From: Cyanobium sp. M55B138
GTDB taxonomy: Bacteria; Cyanobacteriota; Cyanobacteriia; PCC-6307; Cyanobiaceae
Assembly: GCA_018400215.1 (NCBI GenBank)
Contig: JAGYNF010000002.1
Span: forward strand, 1-30,920
DNA: 30,920 nucleotides
Reading direction: 5' to 3'
The notes beneath the pieces are model-generated. The model was given only the letters and a program-made list of their open reading frames with translations. It ran no database searches and was not told the origin of the DNA. This document shows positions 20,707 to 30,883 of this stretch, piece after piece; the first letter of the stretch is position 1, and the number at the start of each line of letters is the position of its first letter. The position numbers and the translations under genes are program-made.

Positions 20707-20785
20707 GCGATCCGGCGTCCGTCAGGCTGGAGTCAGGTTGGCCCATGCTTGGGACAACCTTGCCAATCAATCAGCATAGCCGGCG

Positions 20786-21064
20786 ATGCCCATTACCCCT
20801 CCAGACCCTGGCCTCCCCTGCCCTGCGGACCCCTCCGGCTCCGCAGCGGTGTGGTCGCTGTTGCGGGTCTGGGCCCTGGCGCTCGCCCTCAGCACCGCCC
20901 TGGTGGCCGCTGGTGAGCGTTGGCCCCAGCCCCTCACGCCGGATGGGCGCTGGGTGTGGGCTCTGGTGCTGGGGCTGCCCTTGCTGATGGGGCTGTGGCT
21001 GTGGAGCCGCTGGGGCTCCGCTCGGGGGGCTGGCAACCCCGACAGGGGAGAATCGGTGAACTGA
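20786..21064 (+). CDS. Small two-helix membrane protein upstream of argG
   Basis: The 92-residue product has two hydrophobic segments, about residues 22-42 ([20 protein letters not shown]) and 57-74 ([17 protein letters not shown]), joined by a short polar loop, with a charged C-terminus. No family is recognised; low-complexity Trp/Leu-rich helices make it hard to place. The ATG at 20786 has no clear ribosome-binding site. It ends 17 bp before argG on the same strand and may be co-transcribed with it. The reading frame is plausible by position, but sequence support is moderate. Confidence 0.6.
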   Translation: MPITPPDPGLPCPADPSGSAAVWSLLRVWALALALSTALVAAGERWPQPLTPDGRWVWALVLGLPLLMGLWLWSRWGSARGAGNPDRGESVN

Positions 21065-21081
21065 GCGCTGGGAGTGCATTG

Positions 21082-22290
21082 ATGGGTCGGGCGAAGAGGG
21101 CTGTTCTCGCCTATTCCGGTGGGGTGGACACCAGCGTCTGCATCCCTTACCTGAAGCAGGAGTGGGGTGTGGAGGAGGTGATCACCTTCGCCGCCGATCT
21201 GGGCCAGGGTGACGAGCTCGAGCCCATCCGCCAGAAGGCGCTCGACTCGGGGGCCATCCAGTCGATCGTGGGCGACCTGATCGAGCCCTTCATCCGTGAC
21301 TTCGCCTTCCCGGCGATTCGTGCTAACGCCCTCTACCAGGGCCGCTATCCCCTCTCCACCGCCCTGGCCCGGCCCCTGATCGCCCGCCGCCTGGTGGAGA
21401 TCGCCCGGGAGGTGGGCGCCGATGCCGTGGCCCATGGCTGCACCGGCAAGGGCAACGACCAGGTGCGTTTTGATGTGGCCATCGGCGCCCTCGCCCCCGA
21501 CCTCAAGGTGCTCACCCCGGCGCGGGAGTGGGGCATGAGCCGGGAGGAAACCATTGCCTACGGCGAGCGCTGTGGCATCCCCTCGCCGGTGAGCAAACAA
21601 TCGCCCTATTCGATCGACCTCAACCTGTTGGGTCGCTCGATCGAGGCCGGCCCCCTGGAGGATCCCAACGTGGAGCCCCCCGAGGAGGTGTTCGCCCTCA
21701 CCGTGAGCATCGATGCCGCGCCGCACCAGGCCGAAGTGGTGGAGATCGGCTTCGAGCAGGGCAATCCGGTGAGCCTCAATGGCGTGCGCCTCGATCCGGT
21801 GAGCCTGGTGCGCCAGGCCAACGCCCTGGCCGGCAGCCATGGTTTCGGTCGGCTCGACATGGTCGAAGACCGGGTGGTGGGCATCAAGAGCCGGGAGATC
21901 TACGAGACCCCGGGGCTGCTGCTGTTGATCAGGGCCCACCAGGAGCTGGAGAGCCTCACCCTGGCGGCCGACGTGCTGCGCAGCAAGCGCCAGCTGGAGC
22001 AGCAGTGGGCTGACCTGGTGTATCAGGGCCTGTGGTTTGGTCCGCTCAAGGACGCCATCGACGGCTTCATCGAGCGCACCCAGACGGTGGTGAACGGCAC
22101 GGTGCGGATCAAGTTGCATAAGGGCAACGCCACCGTGGTGGGCCGCAGCAGTGCCAGCAACAGCCTCTACGTGCCGAACATGGCCACCTACGACGCCGGC
22201 GACCAGTTCGACCACCGCGCCGCCGAGGGCTTCATCTACGTGTGGGGCCTGCCGACCCGGCTGTGGGCGGCCAGTCAGCGGCAGCCCTAG
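21082..22290 (+). CDS. argG: Argininosuccinate synthase
   Basis: ArgG joins citrulline and aspartate with ATP to form argininosuccinate in arginine synthesis. The 402-residue product has the PP-loop AYSGGVDTS at residues 9-17, [13 protein letters not shown] near 90, [14 protein letters not shown] near 115 (citrulline/aspartate site), [15 protein letters not shown] and the tail [12 protein letters not shown]. The ATG at 21082 has GGGAG about seven bases upstream; the longer open frame upstream is not needed. Its final codons and TAG lie inside a 28-bp perfect palindrome shared with the convergent gene at 22287. Confidence 0.98.
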   Translation: MGRAKRAVLAYSGGVDTSVCIPYLKQEWGVEEVITFAADLGQGDELEPIRQKALDSGAIQSIVGDLIEPFIRDFAFPAIRANALYQGRYPLSTALARPLIARRLVEIAREVGADAVAHGCTGKGNDQVRFDVAIGALAPDLKVLTPAREWGMSREETIAYGERCGIPSPVSKQSPYSIDLNLLGRSIEAGPLEDPNVEPPEEVFALTVSIDAAPHQAEVVEIGFEQGNPVSLNGVRLDPVSLVRQANALAGSHGFGRLDMVEDRVVGIKSREIYETPGLLLLIRAHQELESLTLAADVLRSKRQLEQQWADLVYQGLWFGPLKDAIDGFIERTQTVVNGTVRIKLHKGNATVVGRSSASNSLYVPNMATYDAGDQFDHRAAEGFIYVWGLPTRLWAASQRQP

Positions 22291-22309
22291 CTGCCGGCAG
22301 CTAGGGCTG
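22282..22309. terminator. 28-bp perfect palindrome over the stops of argG and the convergent gene
   Basis: CAGCCCTAGCTGCC (22282-22295) is followed directly by its exact reverse complement to 22309. Both stop codons use the same CTAG (22287-22290). As RNA it would fold on either strand into a stem of about 12 pairs with a CCGG loop. There is no T-run, so it may be a bidirectional, possibly Rho-assisted, end or an RNA-stabilising structure. The inverted repeat itself is certain; its role is inferred. Confidence 0.5.
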
Positions 22310-22517
22310 GAGTGCTGGGTTGCAGTTCCAGCAGGTGTTGGCGCAGGTTCTCGGTCTCGCCGACCAGGCGCTGACGCTCGGCCAGGAGCGGATCCATTCG
22401 GCTGGCAAAACGGCTCTCAAAGATCTCGGGGAGCTGGTCGAGGAGGGCCCGCATCGCCTCCAGCTCCTCCCGGGTTGCTGCCAGTTCCCGCTGGAGAGAA
22501 TCCCGCTGCCCTGCCAT
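22287..22517 (-). CDS. Small coiled-coil protein
   Basis: The 76-residue product is almost wholly helical and charged ([20 protein letters not shown], then [20 protein letters not shown]), with heptad-like Leu spacing typical of a short coiled coil. It has no signal or membrane segment. I recall similar short hypothetical proteins next to argG in picocyanobacteria, but no function. The start is the ATG at 22517. Its stop lies inside the stop codon region of argG. The C-terminal ALAAGS is encoded by the palindrome. Confidence 0.68.
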   Translation of the reverse strand: MAGQRDSLQRELAATREELEAMRALLDQLPEIFESRFASRMDPLLAERQRLVGETENLRQHLLELQPSTPALAAGS

Positions 22518-22612
22518 CGGGGTCGCGTCCGGAGAGAGACCGGAGAGATTTTCGGGACCCTACGCCCACCCCCCGGCGGAAGCAAGCTTGCGGGGGCTGG
22601 CGCGCGGTGATT

Positions 22613-22975
22613 TCAGACCGTGGCGGGTTCGGCGGCAGCGGGTTCAGCTGCGCCGGTGGCAACGCTGCGGGGGGCCGGCAGGGGGCCGTCCTGCTTGACG
22701 GTGAGGTAGCGGATCACATCCTCGGAGAGGCGCATGGCCCGCTCCAGGGGGGACACCTGCTGGCCGTCGCCGTTGTGGCTGAGCTGCACGTAGATGCCCT
22801 CGCGGTGCTTGGCGATGGTGTAGGCCAGGCGACGCTTGCCCCGCATCTGGCAATCGAGCACCTCGCCACCGGCCTCGAGCACGATGTCGCGGTACTTGGC
22901 CACGTGGGTTTCCACCTCTTCCTCCGGAATGTCCGGCCGAAGGATGTACATGGTTTCGTAATAGGGCTGCGTCAT
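22613..22975 (-). CDS. rpsF: 30S ribosomal protein S6
   Basis: S6 binds 16S rRNA with S18 in the small-subunit platform. The 120-residue product begins [20 protein letters not shown], and has [35 protein letters not shown] and [18 protein letters not shown] in the expected order. The core ends at about residue 97; an Ala/Pro/Glu-rich tail follows, as in other cyanobacterial S6 proteins. No rpsR or ssb follows, unlike the classical rpsF operon. The upstream region (22976-23082) carries a hairpin and a repeated 9-mer that may serve a leader or operator. Confidence 0.97.
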   Translation of the reverse strand: MTQPYYETMYILRPDIPEEEVETHVAKYRDIVLEAGGEVLDCQMRGKRRLAYTIAKHREGIYVQLSHNGDGQQVSPLERAMRLSEDVIRYLTVKQDGPLPAPRSVATGAAEPAAAEPATV

Positions 22976-22993
22976 GGTCGCCTGTCTGGGGAA

Positions 22994-23065
22994 GCCGCTG
23001 AGCGGCAGAAAGTGAGGGCGTTGGCCAACGGGCGGTAGGTGCCCACCAGCGACGGATTGGCCAAC
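22994..23065 (-). promoter_or_regulatory. rpsF upstream region with hairpin and repeated TTGGCCAAC
   Basis: GCCGCT-G-AGCGGC (22994-23006) is a 6-bp-arm dyad that begins 18 bases upstream of the rpsF start. Further upstream TTGGCCAAC occurs at 23021-23029 and 23057-23065, the first within the 12-bp palindrome CGTTGGCCAACG. They could be operator sites or an S6/S18-type autoregulatory leader. No T-box or known riboswitch core is seen. Confidence 0.35.
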
Positions 23066-23082
23066 CTATCGCAGCAGGGGGA

Positions 23083-23550
23083 TTAGTTCAGCTGCATGCG
23101 CACGGCCTGGGAGAGGCTGGGCACGTCGGCCTCCTGGCCGCGCAGGCTCTGCACCACGCCGAAGCTCACCAGCAGCAGCACGGCCAGGAACACCGTGTTG
23201 CTCAGGGTGCGCAGGGCGAAGCCAATCCCCAGCGGTGCCAGCAGCACGCTGAAGGCCAGGGATACCAGGATCAGCAGGATGTCGACCAGGATGGCCTGGA
23301 GCACGTTGAAGCGGATCAGGTAGGGCACCCGGGCGTTGCGCACCACCGCCAGAAACAGCACCAGGAACAGCACAAAGCCCCCGAAGGGCACGGCCTGTTG
23401 CAGCAGCAGCAGCGGCAGGGCCGGCAGGCTCAGCCACTGCAGGGCTGGGAACAGGCCAAACAGGCTCTGGCCGAAGGGCAGCGCATCGCTCCAGGGCAGC
23501 AGATAGGCGAGGGCGGCCAGCAGGCGCTGCCAGATCGGGGGGCCTTGCAT
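23083..23550 (-). CDS. Tic20-like membrane protein
   Basis: The 155-residue product has four hydrophobic segments and the pattern of the cyanobacterial Tic20 family: N-terminal RLLAALAYLLPWSDALPFG, then VRNARVPYLIRFNVLQAILV and a Val/Leu-rich third and fourth helix. The RFNxxQA block is the best marker. Chloroplast Tic20 is a protein-import channel component; the cyanobacterial role is not settled. The ATG at 23550 is preferred over an upstream frame start (23583) that adds a polar segment overlapping the spacer to aroE. It lies downstream of aroE and upstream of rpsF on the same strand. Confidence 0.85.
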   Translation of the reverse strand: MQGPPIWQRLLAALAYLLPWSDALPFGQSLFGLFPALQWLSLPALPLLLLQQAVPFGGFVLFLVLFLAVVRNARVPYLIRFNVLQAILVDILLILVSLAFSVLLAPLGIGFALRTLSNTVFLAVLLLVSFGVVQSLRGQEADVPSLSQAVRMQLN

Positions 23551-23589
23551 GGGTGCCGTGCGGTGCGGTGGATTCGAGCCCAACGCTAG

Positions 23590-24489
23590 TCAGCCCTCGG
23601 CAGCCAGCCCCAGGGCCTGCAGGGCGGCGCTGCGCATGGCCGCCACGGGCACCTCCGCCAGGCCGGTCCACAGCCGCAGGGCCGCTGCGCCCTGTTGCAC
23701 CAGCATCTCCAAACCATCCAGGCTGCGGCAGCCCCGGGCGCTGGCGGCCCGCAGCAGGGCGGTGGGCCTGGGGGTGTAAATGAGGTCATAGACCGTGGCG
23801 CCCGGCTGCAGGCTCGCCAGTTGGGCCGGGCTGAGGGGGCAGCCCTCGGCGGCGCTGGGATCGAGGGCCGAGGCCATGCCCACCGGAGTGGTGTTCACCA
23901 CCAGATCGGCCCGCTCGAGTGCCGCGTCCAACTCCCCCCAGGCCAGGGAGTGGATCTGGGGGCTCCAGCTGGCGCAACTGCTGTTGAAGGCCTGCAGGGC
24001 TTCGGGCCGGCGCGCGGCCACGTGGATGGTCCCGATGCCCAGCTCCACCAGGGCGGCCACCACGGCGCGGGCACTGCCACCACAGCCCAGCACCACGGCC
24101 CGCCGCTGTTGCCAGGTGCCGGCTCCCTCCCCCTGCAGGGGGGCGAGAAAGCCCTCCACGTCGGTGTTGCAGCCCAGCCAGCTGCCATCCGGCCGCGGCA
24201 CCAGCGTGTTCACGGCCCCCAGCCGCTGGGCCAGGGGTGTGTGCTCGGCGCAGAGGCGGGCCACCGCCTGCTTGTGGGGGATCGTGACGTTCAGGCCGCG
24301 GCAGCCCATGGCCGCCAGGGCGCCCACCACCGTTTCCAGCTGGCCGCTGGGGGCGGGCAGGGCCAGGTAGACCCAATCCAGCCCCAGGGCCGCCAGGGCG
24401 GCGTTGTGCATCGCCGGCGAGAGCGAATGGCGCACCGGATCACCCAGCACACCCACCAGGGCGGTGTGGCCGGAGATGGGCTGAACCAT
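23590..24489 (-). CDS. aroE: Shikimate dehydrogenase
   Basis: AroE reduces 3-dehydroshikimate to shikimate with NADPH in aromatic amino acid synthesis. The 299-residue product has the substrate site HSLSPAMHN near residue 21, the catalytic Lys in [10 protein letters not shown] (Lys 73), GAVNTLV, Asp 110 in CNTDVEGF and the NADP loop GCGGSARAV near 135; the C-terminal block is [20 protein letters not shown]. The start is the ATG at 24489. It is divergent from dnaK over 136 bp and is followed by the Tic20-like gene 39 bp downstream. Confidence 0.97.
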   Translation of the reverse strand: MVQPISGHTALVGVLGDPVRHSLSPAMHNAALAALGLDWVYLALPAPSGQLETVVGALAAMGCRGLNVTIPHKQAVARLCAEHTPLAQRLGAVNTLVPRPDGSWLGCNTDVEGFLAPLQGEGAGTWQQRRAVVLGCGGSARAVVAALVELGIGTIHVAARRPEALQAFNSSCASWSPQIHSLAWGELDAALERADLVVNTTPVGMASALDPSAAEGCPLSPAQLASLQPGATVYDLIYTPRPTALLRAASARGCRSLDGLEMLVQQGAAALRLWTGLAEVPVAAMRSAALQALGLAAEG

Positions 24490-24508
24490 GGCTCAGGGGC
24501 GGCAGCAG

Positions 24509-24543
24509 GGCCGAACCGTAGGTCCGGGTTCGGCCGGGTTCGG
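24509..24543 (+). promoter_or_regulatory. Hairpin and tandem repeat in the aroE-dnaK divergent region
   Basis: GGCCGAACC (24509-24517) and GGTTCGGCC (24527-24535) form 9-bp arms around a 9-base loop. The right arm lies within a perfect tandem of the 10-mer CCGGGTTCGG (24524-24543). No CIRCE element (TTAGCACTC-N9-GAGTGCTAA) is seen, so HrcA control is not indicated. The repeats could bind a regulator of dnaK, aroE or both, or fold in the dnaK leader. Confidence 0.4.
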
Positions 24544-24625
24544 GAACCACACCTCGCCCGGAACCGGCCCCACTGAAGAGGATGCACGCAGAGACATTTC
24601 ATTCACCTTAAGGAGGTGGGAACCC

Positions 24626-26512
<1,887 letters not shown>

Positions 26513-26524
26513 CGCCCTGACCTT

Positions 26525-26549
26525 GCCCCCCCTTCAGGGGGGCTTTTTT
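26525..26549 (+). terminator. Rho-independent terminator of dnaK
   Basis: GCCCCCC, a five-base loop and GGGGGGC form a seven-pair stem, directly followed by six T (26544-26549). It starts 12 bases after the dnaK stop and ends just before the stop of the convergent oxidoreductase gene. Confidence 0.9.
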
Positions 26550-26555
26550 GTGTGA

Positions 26556-27644
26556 TCAGCGGCCGGCTTCGATCTGGGCGCAGGCCCATTCGGCGCTGGC
26601 TGGCGCCAGCAGCACGCCATTGCGGTAGTGACCGCTCACCACCAGCAGCCCAGGCTCCAGCTGCTCCAGCACGGGGGCTGGCCGGCCCACGGGCCGGCAG
26701 CGCTCCCCCTGCCAGTGGCGCACCAGTCGGGCCTGGTGCAGCCAGCCCAGCTCGGGGGTGGTTGTGGGGGATGACGCCGCGTCCCCCCAGCGGCGCAGGT
26801 CGGCCAGGGCCCCTGGGCTGGCCTGGCTGCCCGGCTCCAGGGTGGCGCCCAGCCACAGGCGTCTCCCCCCCGGCAGATCGGGCCGGGGCACCAGGTTCAG
26901 GCCCCTCCATTGGCACACCCCTGGCCAGTTCCAGTGCGGTGCTGCTGCCAGCTCCAGCTCCAGGGCTTGGCCCAGCACCGGCTCCATGGGCAGTAGGTGG
27001 CCCAGGTTTTCCAGCAACAGGCCGCTGGCCACCCCCGCACTGACCACCAGCCAGGCGGCGCTGTGGCGGTTGCCGCTGCGGCAGTGCACCTGCCAATCGC
27101 GGCCGCGGCGTTCCAGCTGCACCACCGCATCCCGGCTGGCCTGGAGGCCGCTGGCGCGGGCCTCGGCCCAGAGGGCCTGCAGCACCGGGCCAGGGTCCAG
27201 CTGGCCATCGTTGGGGGAGTGCAGCCCGCCCAGGGCGACGGCCGGCAGGGCCGGTTGCAGCCGCTTCAGCTGGTCTGGCCCCCAGTGCTCCAACGGGATG
27301 CCACGGCGCTGGCGCTCCGCCACCAGCCGCTGTTGGTGCTCCAGTTCGGCCTGGCAGGAGGCCAGTTGCAGCAAGCCCTGACGCCGCGGCAACCGCCGGC
27401 CGCGCCGCTCCAGCGCCGCCAGCCACAGCGGCCAGAGCTGGTGGCTGCGCTGGCGCAATCGCCAGGCGCGGCCGCTGGAGCGGTGGAACACCTGGGCCAT
27501 CAACACGCCGAGGGCCGCAGCGCTGCCGCTGTGGGCGGGATCGGCCTGCTCGAGCTGGGGGTCGATCAGCTGGACGGACCGGCCCCACAGGAGCAGCTGC
27601 CAGGCCAGGGAAAGGCCCACCAGCCCAGCCCCCACCACCAGCAC
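26556..27644 (-). CDS. FAD-dependent oxidoreductase of the DAO / ThiO-like family
   Basis: Members of the D-amino-acid oxidase family oxidise amines such as glycine, sarcosine or D-amino acids. The 362-residue product begins with a dinucleotide-binding motif, VLVVGAGLVGLSLAWQLL (GxGxxG, with LIDPQ at the end of the second strand), has a central LVVSAGVASG segment, and ends LVVSGHYRNGVLLAPASAEW, the GHYRNG block typical of ThiO-like glycine oxidases. The only start before the motif and after the psbQ stop is GTG 27644; the longer open frame runs into psbQ. It lies 49 bp downstream of psbQ on the same strand and converges on dnaK. The ThiO role (thiazole part of thiamine) is possible but not proven. 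Confidence 0.85.
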   Translation of the reverse strand: MLVVGAGLVGLSLAWQLLLWGRSVQLIDPQLEQADPAHSGSAAALGVLMAQVFHRSSGRAWRLRQRSHQLWPLWLAALERRGRRLPRRQGLLQLASCQAELEHQQRLVAERQRRGIPLEHWGPDQLKRLQPALPAVALGGLHSPNDGQLDPGPVLQALWAEARASGLQASRDAVVQLERRGRDWQVHCRSGNRHSAAWLVVSAGVASGLLLENLGHLLPMEPVLGQALELELAAAPHWNWPGVCQWRGLNLVPRPDLPGGRRLWLGATLEPGSQASPGALADLRRWGDAASSPTTTPELGWLHQARLVRHWQGERCRPVGRPAPVLEQLEPGLLVVSGHYRNGVLLAPASAEWACAQIEAGR

Positions 27645-27693
27645 GGACTGGCTGGGGCTGGTGCTGGTGGGCGACGGGTCGTGGCCGCCGGGA

Positions 27694-28164
27694 TCAGATC
27701 TGTTTGAGATCTTCCTGCACCTGCTGCGGCAGGATCTGGGCGTATTTGCCGAAGCCGCTGGCCACGGCGATGTAGCCCTTGCGTAGCTTGTCGCCATCCT
27801 GGAGGCGGGCGGCCTCATCCAGGTTGGCCAGGGCTGTCTTGAGCTGGTTGGCCAGCTTGGTGGCCTCGGCCTGGTCGGCGGGCAGCAGCAGCCGGTTGAT
27901 GTAGAGCATCTGGCGACCCACTTCCTGCATCGGGCCGTGGATCAGGTTGCGGGTGAAGACCCAGTTCTGGTCGTTCACCAGCCCCGCCAGCTCGGGCAGC
28001 CGGTTGCGGGCCTCCAGGAAGCCCTCGGCCTGGCGCTCGATGCTGGCGATGTCTGCGGCGCTGAGGCTGGGGGGCTTGGCCTGGGCACCGCTGCAGGCGC
28101 TGAGGCCAAAGCAGAGCACGGCAGCCAGGGTGAGCATCAGCAGCCGGCGCAGGGGCGTGGCCAT
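27694..28164 (-). CDS. psbQ: Photosystem II lipoprotein PsbQ (CyanoQ)
   Basis: CyanoQ is a lumenal lipoprotein that stabilises the oxygen-evolving side of photosystem II. The 156-residue product has a lipoprotein signal peptide with lipobox LSAC (Cys about 24) and a four-helix-bundle-like mature part: DIASIERQAEGFLEARNRLP, NDQNWVFTRNLIHGPM (with the characteristic Trp), GRQMLYINRLLLPADQ and KLRKGYIAVASGFGKYAQIL. Length fits the family. The start is the ATG at 28164. It is divergent from purU over about 155 bp, and is followed by the oxidoreductase gene. Confidence 0.93.
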   Translation of the reverse strand: MATPLRRLLMLTLAAVLCFGLSACSGAQAKPPSLSAADIASIERQAEGFLEARNRLPELAGLVNDQNWVFTRNLIHGPMQEVGRQMLYINRLLLPADQAEATKLANQLKTALANLDEAARLQDGDKLRKGYIAVASGFGKYAQILPQQVQEDLKQI

Positions 28165-28319
28165 CGGGATCAGCAGCGACGAGGTCTGGGCCAGACTTTA
28201 TCGACGCTCCAGCCCCCCATCCCGGCCTTGTCGCCGCTTGCAATCCGCGGGCGGGGGTGCCACGCCCACCATGGGGTGCTACGCATGCAGGCAAAGGAAG
28301 GCCTCGGGCCGTTGCGTTG

Positions 28320-29222
28320 ATGTCACCGTCTGCGACCACCAGTGCGACCGCCAGTGCCACCGCGATTCTCCAGGTGATTTGCCCGGATCGCCCCGCCCTG
28401 GTGAGCGAGCTCTCCGGCTGGGTGGCGGCCAATGGCGGCAACATCCGCCACGCCGACCACCACACTGACCTGGGGGCGGGCCTGTTCCTGAGCCGCATTG
28501 AGTGGGCGCTGGCGGGCTTCGGGCTGCCGCGGCAGGCGATTGCCCCGGCGGTGGCGGCCCTGGCCGAGCGGCTGGGTGGTGAGGGGCAGGTGCACTTCTC
28601 CGATGAACTGCCGCGGGTGGCGATCTTCGTGAGCAAGCAGGACCACTGCCTGGTGGATCTGCTCTGGCGCACCCGGGCCGGTGAGCTGCCGATGACCGTG
28701 CCGCTGGTGGTGTCCAACCACCCGGACCTCCGGGAGGTGGCGGAGAGTTTCGGCGCCACCTACGCGCATGTGCCCGTTTCAGCGGACAGCAAGGAGCAGG
28801 CCGAGCAGGCCCAGCTGCAGCTCCTGGCCGACCACCAGATCGAGCTGGTGGTGCTGGCCAAATACATGCAGGTGCTCAGCCCCAGCTTTCTGGAGCGCTT
28901 CCGCGGCGCAGCCAGGCAGGGCCACCAGGTGATCAACATCCACCACTCCTTCCTGCCGGCCTTTAAGGGCGCCCAGCCGTATCACCGCGCCTGGGAGCGG
29001 GGCGTGAAGCTGATCGGCGCCACCGCCCACTACGTGACCGAGGAATTGGACGGCGGCCCGATCATCGAGCAGGCCACCGTGCACGTGAGCCACCGCGATG
29101 AGGTGGCCGATCTGATCCGCAAGGGCCGCGACTGCGAGCGCCTGGCCCTGGCACGGGCCCTGCGCCTGCACCTCTGCCGTCAGGTGATGGTGTATCGCGG
29201 TCGCACGGCGGTGTTTGATTGA
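28320..29222 (+). CDS. purU: Formyltetrahydrofolate deformylase
   Basis: PurU hydrolyses 10-formyl-THF to THF and formate. The 300-residue product has an N-terminal ACT domain (AILQVICPDRPALVSELSGW through HTDLGAGLFLSRIEW) and a GART-like catalytic domain with VVSNHPDLREVAESFG, LAKYMQVLSPSF, NIHHSFLPAFKGAQPY near residue 205 (active-site Asn/His) and TAHYVTEELDGGPII (Asp). I use the ATG at 28320; an upstream ATG at 28257 adds 21 residues of non-conserved sequence. A Ser/Thr/Ala-rich leader precedes the ACT domain. It ends three bases before the convergent radical SAM gene. The formate it makes can feed PurT, encoded about 10 kb upstream in this window. Confidence 0.95.
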   Translation: MSPSATTSATASATAILQVICPDRPALVSELSGWVAANGGNIRHADHHTDLGAGLFLSRIEWALAGFGLPRQAIAPAVAALAERLGGEGQVHFSDELPRVAIFVSKQDHCLVDLLWRTRAGELPMTVPLVVSNHPDLREVAESFGATYAHVPVSADSKEQAEQAQLQLLADHQIELVVLAKYMQVLSPSFLERFRGAARQGHQVINIHHSFLPAFKGAQPYHRAWERGVKLIGATAHYVTEELDGGPIIEQATVHVSHRDEVADLIRKGRDCERLALARALRLHLCRQVMVYRGRTAVFD

Positions 29223-29225
29223 GGG

Positions 29226-30788
29226 TCAGGCCCCGTTGAGGGCTTCGCCCTGGTGTTTGGCCAGGGTGCTCGCCGGCAGTGGTCCCTCCAGGTGTTGCCA
29301 GGGCAGCACCCGTTCGGTGCTCCAGGTGGAGTGGATCACCTTCTCCCAGGCCGGCGGAGCCTCATGCGCCGAGCGGCTGGCTTCCACGGCCGCGCGGTAG
29401 GCCTGTTTCCATCCCCCCAGGCTGTCGTGGCGGCCGCGGGCGGCGGCGATCACCGGCGCCAGGCGCCGGTCGCTGCGGGAGAGCAGGGCCTGGATCACGC
29501 TCCAGCCGTAGCTCTCGGGGCGCAGCTCGATCCCCTTGGGCTTGAGCCGTTTGGCCAACAGCTTCAGGCGCTTCTCGGCTTCAGGCCGCACCCCCTGCCA
29601 CTGGAACGGCGTGTGGGCCTTGGGCACGAAGGTGCTCACCCCAAGCGATAGCCGCAGCCCCGGCGTGGCCTTTTTGAGAGCCAGCAACAGCGCGGCGGTG
29701 GCCTCCACATCGGCCTCCTCCTCCGTGGGCAGGCCCACCATGCCGTAGAGCTTCAGGCCCGTGAGGCCCCCCTCCTTGGCGTAGCGGGCGGCGGCATAGA
29801 TCTCTTCGGTGGCGAGCTTCTTGTTCACCACCTGGCGCATCCGTTCGCTGCCGCTTTCGATCGCGATCGTGAGCGACTTGCTGCCCCGTTTGGCCAGGAT
29901 CCGGCCCAGCTCGGGGGTCACCGTGGCGGCCCGCACCGAGCTCACGCTCACCCGGGTGCCCTCGAAGCGGTCTTGATCCAGCCAGGCCAGCAGGTCGGCG
30001 AACTGGGGGTGCTGGGTCACCGAGGCCCCCAGCAGCCCCAGGCGCTGGGTGGCGGCCAGGCCCTTTTCCACCGCCGGGATCAGGCCGTCGTCGAGGCTGG
30101 GGGTGCGGAAGGGCAGGGTGAGGTAGCTGGCCAGGCAGAAGCGGCACAGTTCCGGGCAGCTGCGGGCCACCTCCACCATGTGAATCGAGGGCCAGGCGGC
30201 TGCTGGGGTGATCACCGCCGAGTGGCTGAGGGTGTTGCCGCGCCAGGTTTGCTTGGCCACCGTGGCCGGGATGCCCGCTGCTGTTGGCTCCACCGCGAGC
30301 AGGTCGCCCTCGGGGCTGTAGCGGGGGGCATAGAGGCTGGGCACATAGACGCCCGGCACCTGGGCCAACTGGCGCAGCCGCTCGGGGCGCGGGGCGTCGC
30401 GGCCGGCCTGCAGGGCATCGATGAAGGCGGGCAGCAGCAGCTCGCCATCGCCCAGCAGCACCACATCAAAGAACGGTGCCAGGGGCTCGGGGTTGGCGGT
30501 GAGCACGGGCCCGCCGCCGAACACGATCGGGTCGCTGTCGCCGCGCTCGCTGGCCCAGATCGGGATGCGTTGCTGCTCCAGCAGATCGAGCAGCACCGGC
30601 CCATCCAGCTCCCAGCTCAGCGACAGCCCGAACAGGTCGAGCCGGCGATGGGGCGGATCCGCCTGATCGGTGAACAGGCGGCGCACATCCACGTCGGAGC
30701 GCTGGGCCAGGGTGGCCCACACCACCTGATAGCCCAGGCTGGTGATCCCCACCGAATAGGTGCTGGGGAAGGCCAGCACGGCGCGCAA
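29226..30788 (-). CDS. B12-binding-type radical SAM protein
   Basis: The 520-residue product has an N-terminal Rossmann-like domain of the B12-binding type (PSTYSVGITSLGYQVVWATL near residue 8, then DVVLLGDGELLLPAFIDAL near 108) and a radical SAM domain with the cluster motif CPELCRFC near 211-218, IAIESGSERMRQVVNKKL near 310 and GLKLYGMVGLPTEEEADVEA near 345. Homologues are conserved in cyanobacteria with unknown substrate. The start is unsure: the TTG at 30788 is used here, but family-like sequence (TLLFEPAQPQAGALRAVLAF) continues in frame upstream to a TGA at 30872-30870 without an ATG or GTG, so a rare start codon such as CTG at 30839 is possible. Confidence 0.9.
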   Translation of the reverse strand: MRAVLAFPSTYSVGITSLGYQVVWATLAQRSDVDVRRLFTDQADPPHRRLDLFGLSLSWELDGPVLLDLLEQQRIPIWASERGDSDPIVFGGGPVLTANPEPLAPFFDVVLLGDGELLLPAFIDALQAGRDAPRPERLRQLAQVPGVYVPSLYAPRYSPEGDLLAVEPTAAGIPATVAKQTWRGNTLSHSAVITPAAAWPSIHMVEVARSCPELCRFCLASYLTLPFRTPSLDDGLIPAVEKGLAATQRLGLLGASVTQHPQFADLLAWLDQDRFEGTRVSVSSVRAATVTPELGRILAKRGSKSLTIAIESGSERMRQVVNKKLATEEIYAAARYAKEGGLTGLKLYGMVGLPTEEEADVEATAALLLALKKATPGLRLSLGVSTFVPKAHTPFQWQGVRPEAEKRLKLLAKRLKPKGIELRPESYGWSVIQALLSRSDRRLAPVIAAARGRHDSLGGWKQAYRAAVEASRSAHEAPPAWEKVIHSTWSTERVLPWQHLEGPLPASTLAKHQGEALNGA

Positions 30789-30883
30789 CGCCCCGGCCTG
30801 GGGCTGGGCGGGTTCGAACAGCAGGGTTTCCTGGTTCAGGGTTGGCCTGGGAACGATCTCACCAGGCTCTCACCCGGCCTCGC

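Noticed and set aside
22518..22612. Rho-independent terminator of rpsF
   Set aside because: A CCCCCG/CGGGGG pair is present near 22570-22595 but has a long loop and no T-run, so I do not list it.
24490..24625. CIRCE (HrcA) element ahead of dnaK
   Set aside because: TTAGCACTC-N9-GAGTGCTAA was looked for and is absent; the repeats present are of another type.
28165..28319. Riboswitch upstream of purU
   Set aside because: G/C-rich short dyads are present but no glycine, THF or purine riboswitch core is visible, and the region also serves the divergent psbQ.
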